A stretch of DNA of 64,000 nucleotides. It comes from Hyphomicrobiales bacterium. GTDB taxonomy: Bacteria; Pseudomonadota; Alphaproteobacteria; Rhizobiales; Rhizobiaceae. A model generated the notes under the pieces. The model was not told where the DNA came from. It made no database searches and was given only the letters and a program-made list of their open reading frames with translations. The stretch lies in contig UBTA01000095.1 in NCBI GenBank assembly GCA_900468065.1, forward strand, positions 29,423 to 93,422. The letters are read 5' to 3'. Positions 32,604 through 41,690 of the stretch are shown here, piece by piece; position 1 is the stretch's first letter; each line of letters opens with the position of its first letter. The translations under genes were made by a program, and so were the position numbers.

Positions 32604-33476
32604 TCACTCCGGGCTTGGCAGGCTCGGGTTTGGCAGATCGGCAATATGCGGAATAGCCTTGCCGCTGAAGAAAGCATGCCAGAGATTGATCAGCGGTCGC
32701 AGTCTTTCCGCTTTCGGATGGTCCTTTTCCCACGGTTTTTCATATTGATAATGCAGTACACTGATCGATGACCAATCCCACAGCGCTGGCATGGTCAACC
32801 ATACATATTGCAGCATGTTCATCGTGACAGGCAGCCCGTGCCATTCCGGGAAAAAATCCTGCAGAAAAGTCTGGTCGGTGCGCGGCCAGAAGGCATCCGG
32901 CATATCCAGCCGCGCCAGCATAGCATCGAACGTCTGCTGTGAGGGTGTGGCAACAAAGACCCCGGAGTTCAGCCGATGAAAATCGGCAAGGCTTTCATAG
33001 ACGTTGGGTGCGGCCGAAAATTCCGGATAGCCGAAGTAGCGGTCGATGTTTTTCAAGACCAGCGCATCGGCATCGATGAAGATGCAGCGCTCGTATTCAA
33101 CCAATTGCCAAAGCCGCAGCTTGCAGAAATTGTCGAGCGGCGAATGAAAATCCGGTTTCCGCCCCTTTGTGAAGGGGGCCGCGCTGTGTATATTTTTGCG
33201 GGCATGTCGCTCGTTGAAGGCGTCCGACAGGGGCAGGAGGTCCGTGGCAATCAGTCGGCAGCCAAATTCGGCGAGTGGTGTCAGAGCCTGTCCATCAACG
33301 CCGCGGGTATGAAGAACGACGATATCGGCTTTTGTCCCCGTCAGCCTGATCGAGCGGGCCAGCGCCGTTGCACCCATCGTGTAATTGGCATTCGTCACCA
33401 ATGTCACGAATGCATGCCGCGACCCGGTAGGTCCGGAGGGCGCGACACCTTCTGAAGCGGCAACTGGCTGCGTCAT
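32604..33476 (-). CDS. sqdD: SqdD-like glycosyltransferase (GT8, glycogenin-like)
   Basis: A 290-residue GT8-type glycosyltransferase. The fold starts HAFVTLVTNANYTMGATAL, and the metal-binding DxD is in CIFIDADALVLKNID; LNSGVFVATPSQQTFDAM and DQTFLQDFF follow, as in glycogenin-like proteins. In sulfolipid loci SqdD is thought to move sulfoquinovose from UDP-sulfoquinovose to diacylglycerol. The ATG at 33476 overlaps the sqdB stop by 4 bases, which supports coupled translation. Confidence 0.85.
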   Translation of the reverse strand: MTQPVAASEGVAPSGPTGSRHAFVTLVTNANYTMGATALARSIRLTGTKADIVVLHTRGVDGQALTPLAEFGCRLIATDLLPLSDAFNERHARKNIHSAAPFTKGRKPDFHSPLDNFCKLRLWQLVEYERCIFIDADALVLKNIDRYFGYPEFSAAPNVYESLADFHRLNSGVFVATPSQQTFDAMLARLDMPDAFWPRTDQTFLQDFFPEWHGLPVTMNMLQYVWLTMPALWDWSSISVLHYQYEKPWEKDHPKAERLRPLINLWHAFFSGKAIPHIADLPNPSLPSPE

Positions 33477-34693
33477 GAAACCGATTTCAGCCTTCTTCCT
33501 TCCGGATCGTGATTGATCTTGGCGGCGATGTCCTTGGTCCATGCCGAAACAGCTGGTACGCGGCTGCGATCGACGCGGTAGGCATATTTCTTGCCGACAT
33601 CGACGATTTCCGCAAGCAGGCCGTCCTGCAGCGTAATGGGGTTCAGGCCAAGCTGGCGGAACTTTTCGTTGCGCACGACCAGATCGTTTTCGGCCGCTTC
33701 TTTACGCGGATTGGGCAGCCAGGCGATATCGGAGCCGGTGAGGCCGGCGATCATCTCGGCGAGGTCACGGATCCGGTGCGTTTCCGTCATCTGGTTGAAA
33801 ATCTCGACGCGGGCATCGTGCTGAGGCGGGTTTTTCAGCGCCAATTCGATACAGCGGACCGAATCCTGGATGTGGATGAAGGCGCGGGTCTGGCCGCCGG
33901 TGCCATGCACCGTCAGCGGATAGCCGATCGCCGCCTGAATGAGGAAGCGGTTGAGCACGGTGCCGTAATCGCCGTCATAATCGAAGCGGTTGATCAGCTG
34001 TTCATGGCGGCGGGTCTGTTCGGTATGCGTACCCCAGACGATGCCCTGATGCAGGTCGGTGATCCGCAGGCTGTCGTTCTTGGCGTAGAATTGGAACAGC
34101 AGTTGATCGAGGCATTTGGTCATGTGGTAGATCGAGCCGGGATTGGCCGGATAGAGGATATCCTGCTTCACCGTCTCGCCGCTTTGTGTTTCGATGCCAA
34201 CAGGCAGATAACCCTCCGGAATGGCGGCCCCCACCGTCGAATAGCCATAGACGCCCATGGTCCCGAGATGGACGAGATGGGCATCCAGGCCGATCTCCAC
34301 CAGGGCGTTCAGCAGGTTATGGGTGGCGTTGACGTTGTTGTTGACCGTGTAGTTCTTGTGGCGGTCGCTCTTCATCGAATAGGGCGCGGCGCGCTGCTCG
34401 GCAAAATGGATGACGGCATCCGGGCGGTTTTCTGCGAGCCAGTTTTTCAGGAGTTCATAGTCGCGGGCAAGATCGATCAGGTGGAAATGGATGCGTCGGC
34501 CGGTCTCAGCATGCCAGATGCGGGTGCGTTCCTGAATGCTGTCCATCGGGGTCAGCGATTGGACGCCGAGTTCGGTATCGATCCAGCGGCGGGAAAGATT
34601 GTCGAGGATGTGGACGTCGTGTCCGGCATCGGACAGGTGCAGCGCCGTCGGCCAACCGACAAAGCCGTCACCGCCAAGGACTGCAATTTTCAT
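33473..34693 (-). CDS. sqdB: UDP-sulfoquinovose synthase
   Basis: A 406-residue SQD1/SqdB enzyme that makes UDP-sulfoquinovose from UDP-glucose and sulfite with bound NAD. The start MKIAVLGGDGFVGWPTALHL has the SQD1-type GGDGFVGWPT loop. Other marks are HFAEQRAAPYSMK, NNVNATHNLLNAL, HLGTMGVYG, SIYHMTKCLDQ (YxxxK) and FNQMTETH, all typical. It is the first gene of the sqdB-sqdD-sqdC operon for sulfolipid, a membrane lipid that replaces phospholipids when phosphate is scarce. The start is set by the SQD1-like N-terminus. Confidence 0.94.
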   Translation of the reverse strand: MKIAVLGGDGFVGWPTALHLSDAGHDVHILDNLSRRWIDTELGVQSLTPMDSIQERTRIWHAETGRRIHFHLIDLARDYELLKNWLAENRPDAVIHFAEQRAAPYSMKSDRHKNYTVNNNVNATHNLLNALVEIGLDAHLVHLGTMGVYGYSTVGAAIPEGYLPVGIETQSGETVKQDILYPANPGSIYHMTKCLDQLLFQFYAKNDSLRITDLHQGIVWGTHTEQTRRHEQLINRFDYDGDYGTVLNRFLIQAAIGYPLTVHGTGGQTRAFIHIQDSVRCIELALKNPPQHDARVEIFNQMTETHRIRDLAEMIAGLTGSDIAWLPNPRKEAAENDLVVRNEKFRQLGLNPITLQDGLLAEIVDVGKKYAYRVDRSRVPAVSAWTKDIAAKINHDPEGRRLKSVS

Positions 34694-34818
34694 GCGCCAA
34701 TCTCCAGTGGGAAGGGAAGTCCTTGCTCGGTGATAGGAGAACATTGTGACAAGCCTGCAATGCTTGCAAAACGCGTTTGGTTCCTGCACAGGAAAAGAAT
34801 AATTTTGCGAGGCTGGGT

Positions 34819-35262
34819 ATGACTTTGATTGCGCTTTCCGGCGAGCTGACGGATGCCGGACACCGGCTGGTGCAGCGTGTCTATTACGAGGACACCGATT
34901 TTTCCGGCGTCGTCTATCACGCTCGATACCTGCATTTCATGGAGCGGGCGCGCACCGATTATCTGCGCCTGCTCGGCGTCGAGCAGGCAACGCTGGCAAT
35001 CGAGGGCGATACGGAAGGCCTGGTTTTCGTCGTCCATCGCATGGAGATTGATTTCAAGCAGCCGGCCCGCATGGACGATATCCTGACGATCACCACGGCG
35101 ACGGAAAAGGCTGGTGGTGCGAAGATGGTATTGGAACAGGAAATCCGCCGCGAGGGTATGCTGCTGATCGCAGCCAAAGTGATCATCGCCGTTATCAACG
35201 GGCAGGGGCGGCCGCGACGGCTGCCGGAGACGCTGGGCAAGAAGTTCCTCGGGCAGGGTTGA
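34819..35262 (+). CDS. ybgC: Tol-Pal-associated acyl-CoA thioesterase YbgC
   Basis: A 147-residue hotdog-fold thioesterase. The YbgC signature is RVYYEDTDFSGVVYHARYL, with the catalytic Asp in YEDTD, followed by HFMERARTDYLRLLG. The enzyme hydrolyses acyl-CoA and in most proteobacteria is the first gene before tolQ. Here the ligD-ku pair on the other strand separates it from tolQ by 4 kb. The ATG at 34819 follows GAGG. It is divergent from sqdB and its stop lies 3 bases from the ligD stop. Confidence 0.92.
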   Translation: MTLIALSGELTDAGHRLVQRVYYEDTDFSGVVYHARYLHFMERARTDYLRLLGVEQATLAIEGDTEGLVFVVHRMEIDFKQPARMDDILTITTATEKAGGAKMVLEQEIRREGMLLIAAKVIIAVINGQGRPRRLPETLGKKFLGQG

Positions 35263-35265
35263 GTT

Positions 35266-37884
35266 TCAGTCTCCTGCCTGGACGGCTTTCAGCATTGCCT
35301 TCGTCAGGCTCTGCTTCCAGTCTTTCGCCGCGGCCCATGGATCGGTGCCGCTCTCCAGCCGCTCAAGAATATCGGGAATATGAAACCGGTTGGCGGCGTC
35401 GAGATCGCCCAGTTCGTCCCAGCCGACGGGCGTGGCGACTGGTCCGCCAGCGCGGGCGCGCACCGAATAGGGAGCGACGGCGGTGGAGCCGCGCTCGTTG
35501 CGCAGCCAGTCGATGAAGATGCGGCCCTTGCGCTTGGCCTTGGACATCGTGGCGATGTAGTTGTCCGGATCATTGTCGGCGATTTTTGCCGAAAGCCCCT
35601 TGGCGAAGGCCTTGGCGTCTTCCCATGGCGTGCGGCGGGAGAGCGGTACGATCACGTGGATGCCCTTGCCGCCGGAGACCATGGCGACTGATTTCAGGCC
35701 AAGTTCTTCCAACGCGTGACGAAGCGAGACGGCAGCCTGCTTCACGGTTTCGAACGTGACGCTCGGATCTGGGTCGAGGTCGAAGACAAGCCGGTCGGCG
35801 GCGTCGAGCCTGTCGATAGTCGAGCCCCAGATATGCAGTTCGATCGTGCCCATCTGCACGGCGGCAACCAGCCCTTTAGCATCGTTGACGTAGAGGTAAT
35901 TGGCCATATCGCCGTCAGATTCCTCGATGGGCATCTGATGGATTTCATCGGGAAAGCCGTCGCTGGCATGTTTCTGATAGAAACACTGATGATCCGGGCC
36001 CTGCGGGCAGCGCAGGATCGAGGCGGGATGATTGGCGGCGTAGGGCAGCATCCGATCGGCGATGACGCCGTAGTAACGGGCAAGGTCGATCTTGGTGATA
36101 TCCGGATCGGAAAACAGCAGCCGGTCGGCATGGGTGATGCGGATGCCGAGCACGTCGCCGTCCGCATCCTTCTGCCTGCGCACCGGGAGCTTCTTGTCCG
36201 CAGCTGGTTCGACCGGGGATTCCGCTTTTTTCGCTGCCGCTTTTTCGGGTGCGGGTGCTTTCTTCCTCTCGGGTGTCACGGCGGAAGCCTCCTTGTCTTC
36301 GCGCAGGCCTTGGAAGGCCCCGTGGCGGATATGACCATCGTCGGTAAACTCGGCGAAATCGACCTCGGCCACAAGCTCCGGTTTCAGCCAAACGGCATCG
36401 CGGGCGATCTCGTTCGGGACTGTATCGAACGGCGCAGACTTGCACGTGAGTTTTGAAAACCGGGCGGCCATGTCGGCCATCGTCTCCTCGTCGAACCCGG
36501 TGCCCACACGGCCCTGATAGACGAATTTGCCGCCTTCATATGCGCCAACCAGCAAGGAGGCGAAAGCGCGGCCGCGTTTGTCGGAGGGCGAATAGCCGCC
36601 GATGACGAATTCCTGCCGTTTCGTGCATTTGATCTTCAACCAGCTGCCGACGCGTCCTTCGCGATGGGGGGCATCGGCCTTCTTGGCGATGATGCCTTCC
36701 TGGCCCGCCTTGCACATGGCTTGAAACACCTTTTCGCCATTGCCGCGCACGTGCTCGCTATACTGGATAGCGCGGTTTGGCCCCAAGGTATCCAACAGCG
36801 TTTTCAGTGCGTCCTTTCGCTCGACCAGTGGCGTTTTTCGTAAATCCTTGTCGTTCATCTGCAGCAGATCGAAAGCATAGAAGCGCGTTTCACCGCCGGT
36901 CTTGATCGCCTTCTGCAGCGCAGAGAATTTCGAGCCTTCGTCTGAAGCAGCGACCGCTTCGCCATCAATTAAGGCTGTGTCGCAATCCAGATCGGCAAAC
37001 CCATGGGCGATGTCGGGAAATTTTTCCGTCCAGTCGAGCCCCGTGCGCGTGAAGCAGGTGACACCCTCCTTGCCGATGGAAATCAGCAGACGGTAGCCGT
37101 CGAACTTGGCTTCGTTCAGCCAGTCGTCGCCGGCCGGTGCTTCGGCGGTCAGGGTCGCAAGTTGCGGCTTGACGAAGGCGGGGGCCTTACCGGAGCGTTT
37201 CCGCTCGTTCCGGGGGGCGGTTTTTTCCTCGGCAACGGCGCCCGCCTTGACGTTGGCGGCAGCACTTTTTGCCGATTCCCAGACATGGGCTTTCTTTTCC
37301 CCCTGGCCGGATGCGATCTCCTCCATCGAACGGCCGGTTTTGACGCTGGTCAGGTTGTCCGTCAGCAGGCTTTCGCCGTCTTTGCCTGTCTCATCATCAT
37401 GTTCCTTGATCAGCAGCCAGTTTTCACGCTTCTCGCCGTTGCGCGGCTTCATCCGTACCAGTGTCCAGCCGCCGTGCATGCGCTGTCCATGGATGTGAAA
37501 TTTCAGCTTGCCTTCCTTCAGGCCCTCATCGGGATCGTTGTCCGGCTCCCACCAGCCGGTGTCCCACAGCATCACCGTACCGCCGCCATATTGCTTTTTC
37601 GGGATCGTGCCTTCGAAATCGCCATAGGCCAGCGGATGGTCTTCGGTGCGCACGGCAAGCCGCTTGTCCTCCGGGTTGATGCTTGGACCGCGCGTCACTG
37701 CCCAGCTCTTCAGCACGCCCTTCCATTCCAGCCGGAAGTCGTAGTGCAGCCGGGTTGCATCATGTTTCTGCACCAGGAAGAGTTTTCCATCCTTGGCGCG
37801 TTTTGGCGCGCCCTTCGGCTCGGCGGTCTTGGTGAAATCGCGCTTGCGGTTGTATTCGGAGAGGGAATCTTGATGCTCGGCCAT
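35266..37884 (-). CDS. ligD: Multifunctional DNA ligase LigD
   Basis: An 872-residue non-homologous end-joining ligase in the order phosphoesterase, ligase, polymerase. The phosphoesterase (about 1-190) has FLVQKHDATRLHYDFRLEW and GDFEGTIPKKQYGGGTVMLW. The ligase centre has Lys260 in NEAKFDGYRL, which accepts AMP, and SWLKIKCTKRQEF. A Pro/Ala/Lys-rich linker follows. The primase-like polymerase (about 578-872) has DLDPD metal ligands and VSGGKGIHVIVPL. All three activities look intact. It follows ku by 9 bases and repairs double-strand breaks with it. Confidence 0.96.
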   Translation of the reverse strand: MAEHQDSLSEYNRKRDFTKTAEPKGAPKRAKDGKLFLVQKHDATRLHYDFRLEWKGVLKSWAVTRGPSINPEDKRLAVRTEDHPLAYGDFEGTIPKKQYGGGTVMLWDTGWWEPDNDPDEGLKEGKLKFHIHGQRMHGGWTLVRMKPRNGEKRENWLLIKEHDDETGKDGESLLTDNLTSVKTGRSMEEIASGQGEKKAHVWESAKSAAANVKAGAVAEEKTAPRNERKRSGKAPAFVKPQLATLTAEAPAGDDWLNEAKFDGYRLLISIGKEGVTCFTRTGLDWTEKFPDIAHGFADLDCDTALIDGEAVAASDEGSKFSALQKAIKTGGETRFYAFDLLQMNDKDLRKTPLVERKDALKTLLDTLGPNRAIQYSEHVRGNGEKVFQAMCKAGQEGIIAKKADAPHREGRVGSWLKIKCTKRQEFVIGGYSPSDKRGRAFASLLVGAYEGGKFVYQGRVGTGFDEETMADMAARFSKLTCKSAPFDTVPNEIARDAVWLKPELVAEVDFAEFTDDGHIRHGAFQGLREDKEASAVTPERKKAPAPEKAAAKKAESPVEPAADKKLPVRRQKDADGDVLGIRITHADRLLFSDPDITKIDLARYYGVIADRMLPYAANHPASILRCPQGPDHQCFYQKHASDGFPDEIHQMPIEESDGDMANYLYVNDAKGLVAAVQMGTIELHIWGSTIDRLDAADRLVFDLDPDPSVTFETVKQAAVSLRHALEELGLKSVAMVSGGKGIHVIVPLSRRTPWEDAKAFAKGLSAKIADNDPDNYIATMSKAKRKGRIFIDWLRNERGSTAVAPYSVRARAGGPVATPVGWDELGDLDAANRFHIPDILERLESGTDPWAAAKDWKQSLTKAMLKAVQAGD

Positions 37885-37893
37885 GACGTTGCC

Positions 37894-38733
37894 TCAGGCG
37901 GACTTTTTCTTCGGGGCGGCTTTCTTAGGCGCAGCTTTTTCGCCGCCACCTTCGAGGCTCTTTTTCAGAGCCGACATCAGGTCGACGACATTGTCGCCGC
38001 GCTTGCCGGCGTCGCCCTCGTCTTCGACCTCAATCTTTGCCGTCTTGCCCTTGAGCTTTCTCTGCACCAGCTCTTTCAGTGCGGTCGAATAATTGTCCTT
38101 GAAAGTGGTGGCATCGAAAGGTGCGGTCTTCTTGTTAATCAATGCGGTTGCGACCTCCAGCAGGTCGTCGTCTGAGGTTTTGCCGGAAAGGCCGTGGAAC
38201 ATCGGGTCGGCTTTGCGCAGCTCGTCGGCGTAATGCAGTGTCTCCAAAAGCAGCCCGTCCCCGCACGGTTTGATGGCGGCGATATATTCGCGGCCGCGCA
38301 GCGTCAGCTGGCCAAGCCCAACTTTGCCCGATTTGCGCAGGGCATCCCGAACCACCCGATAGGCGTCCTCGGCCAGATCGTCGGAGGGAACGACGTAATA
38401 GGGTTTGTCATAGTAGATCGGTGAAATTTCCGACGCGTCGACGAATTGCACGAGTTCAAGCGTCTTCTTGGTCTCGAGCTTGACGGCGTCGATCTCCTCC
38501 GGCTCAAGCAGGACATACTTGCCGCTCTCATACTCGTAGCCCTTGACGATCTCGTCGGTATCGACTGGCCCGATGCCATCGACAACCTTATCGTAGTGGA
38601 CAGGCTTGCCAGAGGGTTCGTGGATTTGGCGGAACGCAAAACGTGCGCCGGTCTTGGTGGCGCTGAACACTTCAACGGGAATGGAAACGAGGGAAAGGCG
38701 CAGCTGCCCCTTCCACAATGCACGCGATACCAT
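37894..38733 (-). CDS. ku: Ku protein for non-homologous end joining
   Basis: A 279-residue bacterial Ku, the ring that binds DNA ends. It begins SRALWKGQLRLSLVSIPVEV, the standard bacterial Ku start, and has KGYEYESGKYVLLEPEEIDA and a C-terminal Lys/Ala-rich tail (KKAAPKKAAPKKKSA) that would contact DNA and recruit LigD. The start at 38733 is fixed by the conserved N-terminus. It is 26 bases after an unknown 90-residue gene and 9 bases before ligD, so the three are probably one operon. Confidence 0.96.
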   Translation of the reverse strand: MVSRALWKGQLRLSLVSIPVEVFSATKTGARFAFRQIHEPSGKPVHYDKVVDGIGPVDTDEIVKGYEYESGKYVLLEPEEIDAVKLETKKTLELVQFVDASEISPIYYDKPYYVVPSDDLAEDAYRVVRDALRKSGKVGLGQLTLRGREYIAAIKPCGDGLLLETLHYADELRKADPMFHGLSGKTSDDDLLEVATALINKKTAPFDATTFKDNYSTALKELVQRKLKGKTAKIEVEDEGDAGKRGDNVVDLMSALKKSLEGGGEKAAPKKAAPKKKSA

Positions 38734-38759
38734 GTTTCCACCTTTTCCATGTGTCGGTG

Positions 38760-39032
38760 TTAGTGCGGAATATTCGTCGTGTTCGTGTCGCGTGCTAGCA
38801 GACGTTCCAGCGCCGCCACGTCCTCGCTGGTAATCACCGGCACCGGATCGGAGACCATGGCCTGCAACACGTCTGGTGAAAGGGCGCCGTTCTCGATCGC
38901 CCATTCCAGCGCTTCACGCGTCTCGCGCTCTGCCCTCAGTTGCGCGTAAAGCGCAAGGATGAGGCGGTCGCGATGATCGAAATGCGGCCGGGAGGGGCGT
39001 TTGGACGATTTCTTCGGCGTGATGGTGCTCAT
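38760..39032 (-). CDS. Unknown 90-residue protein upstream of ku
   Basis: I do not recognise a family. The product is helical and charged: a basic N-terminus (TPKKSSKRPSRPHFDHRD), the helix RLILALYAQLRAERETREAL, and DVLQAMVSDPVPVITSEDVA. There is no membrane segment. It starts 26 bases before ku on the same strand and shares its upstream palindrome, so it may be a regulator or helper of the end-joining system. That role is inference from position only. Confidence 0.6.
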   Translation of the reverse strand: MSTITPKKSSKRPSRPHFDHRDRLILALYAQLRAERETREALEWAIENGALSPDVLQAMVSDPVPVITSEDVAALERLLARDTNTTNIPH

Positions 39033-39340
39033 GGCCCTTTAACGCGGCGAGGGGCGGATTGTTCCGGTGCCAAGTCTTGGCAAAGATGACATTGCAGTGC
39101 GGCAAAGTAATACTCTCTTAACCATAATGATGTCTTAATGCGCATATTAGGGTTTTGTGCAGTGCACGTCATCCTTTCACCAAGATTGAACGCAAGAAGG
39201 CAGACAGGAAGCTTAAAGATCGGCATGACGCCGGTTATCGGCAGCTGCCGGGTCAATCTTGCAACAATGACGTTTGAGCACCCTGGCTGTGAGCATGTGA
39301 CTGCTCTTGCCGGGCGTTTGGATTCGGGGATTTGAGAACG
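39033..39340. other. Divergent intergenic region between the ku operon and tolQ
   Basis: About 308 bases holding the promoters of the ku-ligD unit (minus) and the tol-pal operon (plus). It includes the palindrome at 39068-39082 and an AT-rich stretch (39105-39155) suited to promoters. A second short palindrome CGGCAGCTGCCG is at 39239-39250. I see no RNA gene or small coding sequence I would defend. Confidence 0.5.
39068..39082. promoter_or_regulatory. 15-bp perfect palindrome upstream of the ku operon
   Basis: TGCCAAG-T-CTTGGCA: both 7-base arms match perfectly around one base. It lies 36 bases before the start of the 90-residue gene. The tight symmetry suggests a dimeric repressor or activator. 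It is unlike the alphaproteobacterial LexA site (GTTC-N7-GTTC). Confidence 0.5.
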
Positions 39341-40060
39341 ATGGAACAGGTTGGATTGGCTGCGGCGACGACAGACGTAACGCTGTGGTCGCTATTCATG
39401 CAAGCGGGCTTCGTGGTGAAGCTGGTCATGCTGGGACTGATCGGCGCTTCGATCTGGACCTGGGCGATCGTCGTCGACAAGACGCTGAAATTCGGCAAGG
39501 CCCGCCGCCAGCTGGACGCCTTTGAACAGGTGTTCTGGTCCGGCCAGTCGCTGGAAGAACTCTACCAGACACTGTCCGACCGGACGACGTCCGGCATGGG
39601 CGCGATCTTCGTTTCGGCCATGCGCGAATGGAAAAAGTCGTTCGAGCGCGGCGCCCGTTCGCCGATCGGTCTGCAGATGCGTATCGACCGGGCGATGGAT
39701 GTCACGCTGTCGCGTGAAGCCGAAGCGCTGGAAGCGCGGCTCGGATCGCTGGCGACCATCGGTTCCGCCGGTCCGTTCGTCGGTCTGTTCGGTACGGTCG
39801 TTGGTATCATGACCTCGTTCCAGGCCATCGCCGGATCGAAGTCGACCAATCTTGCGGTTGTTGCTCCCGGTATCGCCGAGGCGCTTCTCGCCACCGCGAT
39901 CGGCCTTCTCGCCGCTATTCCGGCGGTTATCGCCTATAACAAATTCTCCGCCGATGCCGGCAAGCTGACCGCGCGCATGGAAGGTTTTGCCGACGAATTC
40001 TCGGCCATTCTTTCGCGCCAGATCGATGAGAAGCTGCAGCCGCGCCAAGCTGCACAGTGA
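39341..40060 (+). CDS. tolQ: Tol-Pal system protein TolQ
   Basis: A 239-residue inner-membrane protein of the proton-driven TolQR motor. Three membrane segments are visible: FVVKLVMLGLIGASIWTWAI (about 25-44), GSAGPFVGLFGTVVGIMTSF and ALLATAIGLLAAIPAVIAYN. The cytosolic loop lies between the first two. ATG 39341 begins MEQVGL; a TTG three codons earlier is possible. It is the first gene of tolQ-tolR-tolA-tolB-pal; tolR follows after 46 bases. Confidence 0.96.
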   Translation: MEQVGLAAATTDVTLWSLFMQAGFVVKLVMLGLIGASIWTWAIVVDKTLKFGKARRQLDAFEQVFWSGQSLEELYQTLSDRTTSGMGAIFVSAMREWKKSFERGARSPIGLQMRIDRAMDVTLSREAEALEARLGSLATIGSAGPFVGLFGTVVGIMTSFQAIAGSKSTNLAVVAPGIAEALLATAIGLLAAIPAVIAYNKFSADAGKLTARMEGFADEFSAILSRQIDEKLQPRQAAQ

Positions 40061-40106
40061 TGGCAGCGCAGTAAAAGCCTGAGCGGCACGAAGACGGAGA
40101 TAGACC

Positions 40107-40568
40107 ATGGGTATGTCAGCAGCAGGTGGATCGAAGGGTGGCGGTCGTCGTCGCGGTGGCCGCAGTGGCCGCGGTGGCAAGGGCGTCATGAGCGAAATCA
40201 ACGTGACGCCGTTCGTCGATGTCATGCTGGTGCTTCTGATCATCTTCATGGTTGCAGCACCGATGATGACCGTCGGCGTGCCGATCGACCTGCCGGAAAC
40301 GCAAGCCAAGGCGCTCAATGCCGAAACCCAGCCGATTACGATTTCGGTGAAGAGCGACGGCCAGGTCTTCCTGCAGGAAACGCCGATCCCGGTCGAAGAG
40401 GTTGCAGCCAAGCTCGAGGCTATTGCCACGACGGGCTACAGCGAGCGGATCTTCGTGCGTGGTGATGCGACGGCGCCTTACGGCGTGATTGCCGATGTCA
40501 TGGCGCGCATTCAGGAAGCTGGCTTCAAGAATATCGGTCTCGTCACCCAGCCGCAGAAGGGCCAGTAG
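40107..40568 (+). CDS. tolR: Tol-Pal system protein TolR
   Basis: A 153-residue protein with a Gly/Arg-rich cytosolic N-terminus (GGGRRRGGRSGRGGKGV), one membrane segment with the proton-carrying Asp in NVTPFVDVMLVLLIIFMVAA, and a periplasmic domain ending KNIGLVTQPQKGQ. It pairs with TolQ to use the proton gradient and drive TolA. The N-terminal basic tail is longer than in E. coli but common in Rhizobiales. tolA begins 10 bases after the stop. Confidence 0.96.
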   Translation: MGMSAAGGSKGGGRRRGGRSGRGGKGVMSEINVTPFVDVMLVLLIIFMVAAPMMTVGVPIDLPETQAKALNAETQPITISVKSDGQVFLQETPIPVEEVAAKLEAIATTGYSERIFVRGDATAPYGVIADVMARIQEAGFKNIGLVTQPQKGQ

Positions 40569-40578
40569 AGCGCGTACG

Positions 40579-41652
40579 ATGAAGAGCAGTCTCATCACAT
40601 CCGCTGTGCTGCATGGCCTGGTTCTGACCTGGGCGCTGGTGTCGCTTGGCAGTCCGAAATCGTTCGAGGTCTCCAGCATGGAGTCCATTCCGGTCGATAT
40701 GGTGTCTGTCGAAGAGCTGACCCAGTTGCAGCAGGGAGACGCAAAGGCTCCGAAGTCCGAAAAGCCTTCGCCTATTCCGACAAAAAAGCCGGCCGAAATC
40801 AACAATGGTGAAAATACCGGCGACAACAGTGTCGATCTGAAAACACCACCAAAACCGGAATCCAAGCCGATCGAGAAGGAATCGACCGGTGCGATAAAGT
40901 CTGAAGAGAAGCCGCTGCCGACGCCTGAACCGGTGAAGCAAGACACGCCCGAGGTAACCGAGGAAAAGCCGGCATCCGAGCCTGCGACGGAGGTCGCTTC
41001 GCTGCCGGAGCCGAAGCAGGAGGTCCAGCCCGACCCTAAGCCTGCGGAGACCCCGGCCGAGGAGAAGCCTGCGGAAAATCCGGATGCCGAAGCCCTGCCG
41101 GAGAAGGTTCCGACGCCAATGGCAAAGCCCAAGCCCAAGGTGGAACAGCCGGCGCAGACGGCCAAGACGCCCGACCGCAAGAACGAAGAGAACAAGCCGG
41201 AAAAGAAGAAGACATCGACAGCGATGAAGTCGGATTTCGATGCCGACGAAGTGGCGGCCCTCCTCAACAAGCAGGATTCGTCCGGCGGCGGCACGAAGCG
41301 GTCCACCGAAACGGCTTCGCTCGGAGCAAAGAAAACCACCGGCAACACGCTTTCCGTGAGCGAAATGGATGCGTTGCGTGGCCGGATCCAGAACAATTGG
41401 TCTGTGGTTGCCGGAATTTCCGGTGCCGAAGGGCTGACGATCACTGTCACGATGCAGCTCGGCAAGGATGGCGAGATCATCGGGCGCCCTGAAGTGGTCG
41501 CGTCCGGCGGAACGGATGCTGCGCGGCGGACCTTCGAGGGAAGCGTGCGGCGGGCCATCATGAAGTCGGCACCGTTCGATAATCTGCCGGCGGACAAATA
41601 TGATTCCTGGAGCGAAGTGGTCGTCAATTTCGATCCAAGCTCCATGCTTTAG
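40579..41652 (+). CDS. tolA: Cell envelope protein TolA
   Basis: A 357-residue protein with an N-terminal membrane helix ([20 protein letters not shown]), a long Pro/Glu/Lys/Ala-rich periplasmic arm (about 60-235), and a C-terminal TonB/TolA-like domain ([32 protein letters not shown]). It spans the periplasm and links the TolQR motor to TolB and Pal during division. Sequence conservation is low in the arm, as usual. ATG 40579 gives the typical short cytosolic start. Confidence 0.93.
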   Translation: MKSSLITSAVLHGLVLTWALVSLGSPKSFEVSSMESIPVDMVSVEELTQLQQGDAKAPKSEKPSPIPTKKPAEINNGENTGDNSVDLKTPPKPESKPIEKESTGAIKSEEKPLPTPEPVKQDTPEVTEEKPASEPATEVASLPEPKQEVQPDPKPAETPAEEKPAENPDAEALPEKVPTPMAKPKPKVEQPAQTAKTPDRKNEENKPEKKKTSTAMKSDFDADEVAALLNKQDSSGGGTKRSTETASLGAKKTTGNTLSVSEMDALRGRIQNNWSVVAGISGAEGLTITVTMQLGKDGEIIGRPEVVASGGTDAARRTFEGSVRRAIMKSAPFDNLPADKYDSWSEVVVNFDPSSML

Positions 41653-41690
41653 AACACCACATGAATGAATGGCTGAAAGGCTCCGTTACA

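Noticed and set aside
34739..34760. PhoB site before sqdB
   Set aside because: Only one half-like TTGTCAC (minus strand of 34746-34752) is visible; the second half at the required spacing does not match, so it is not called.
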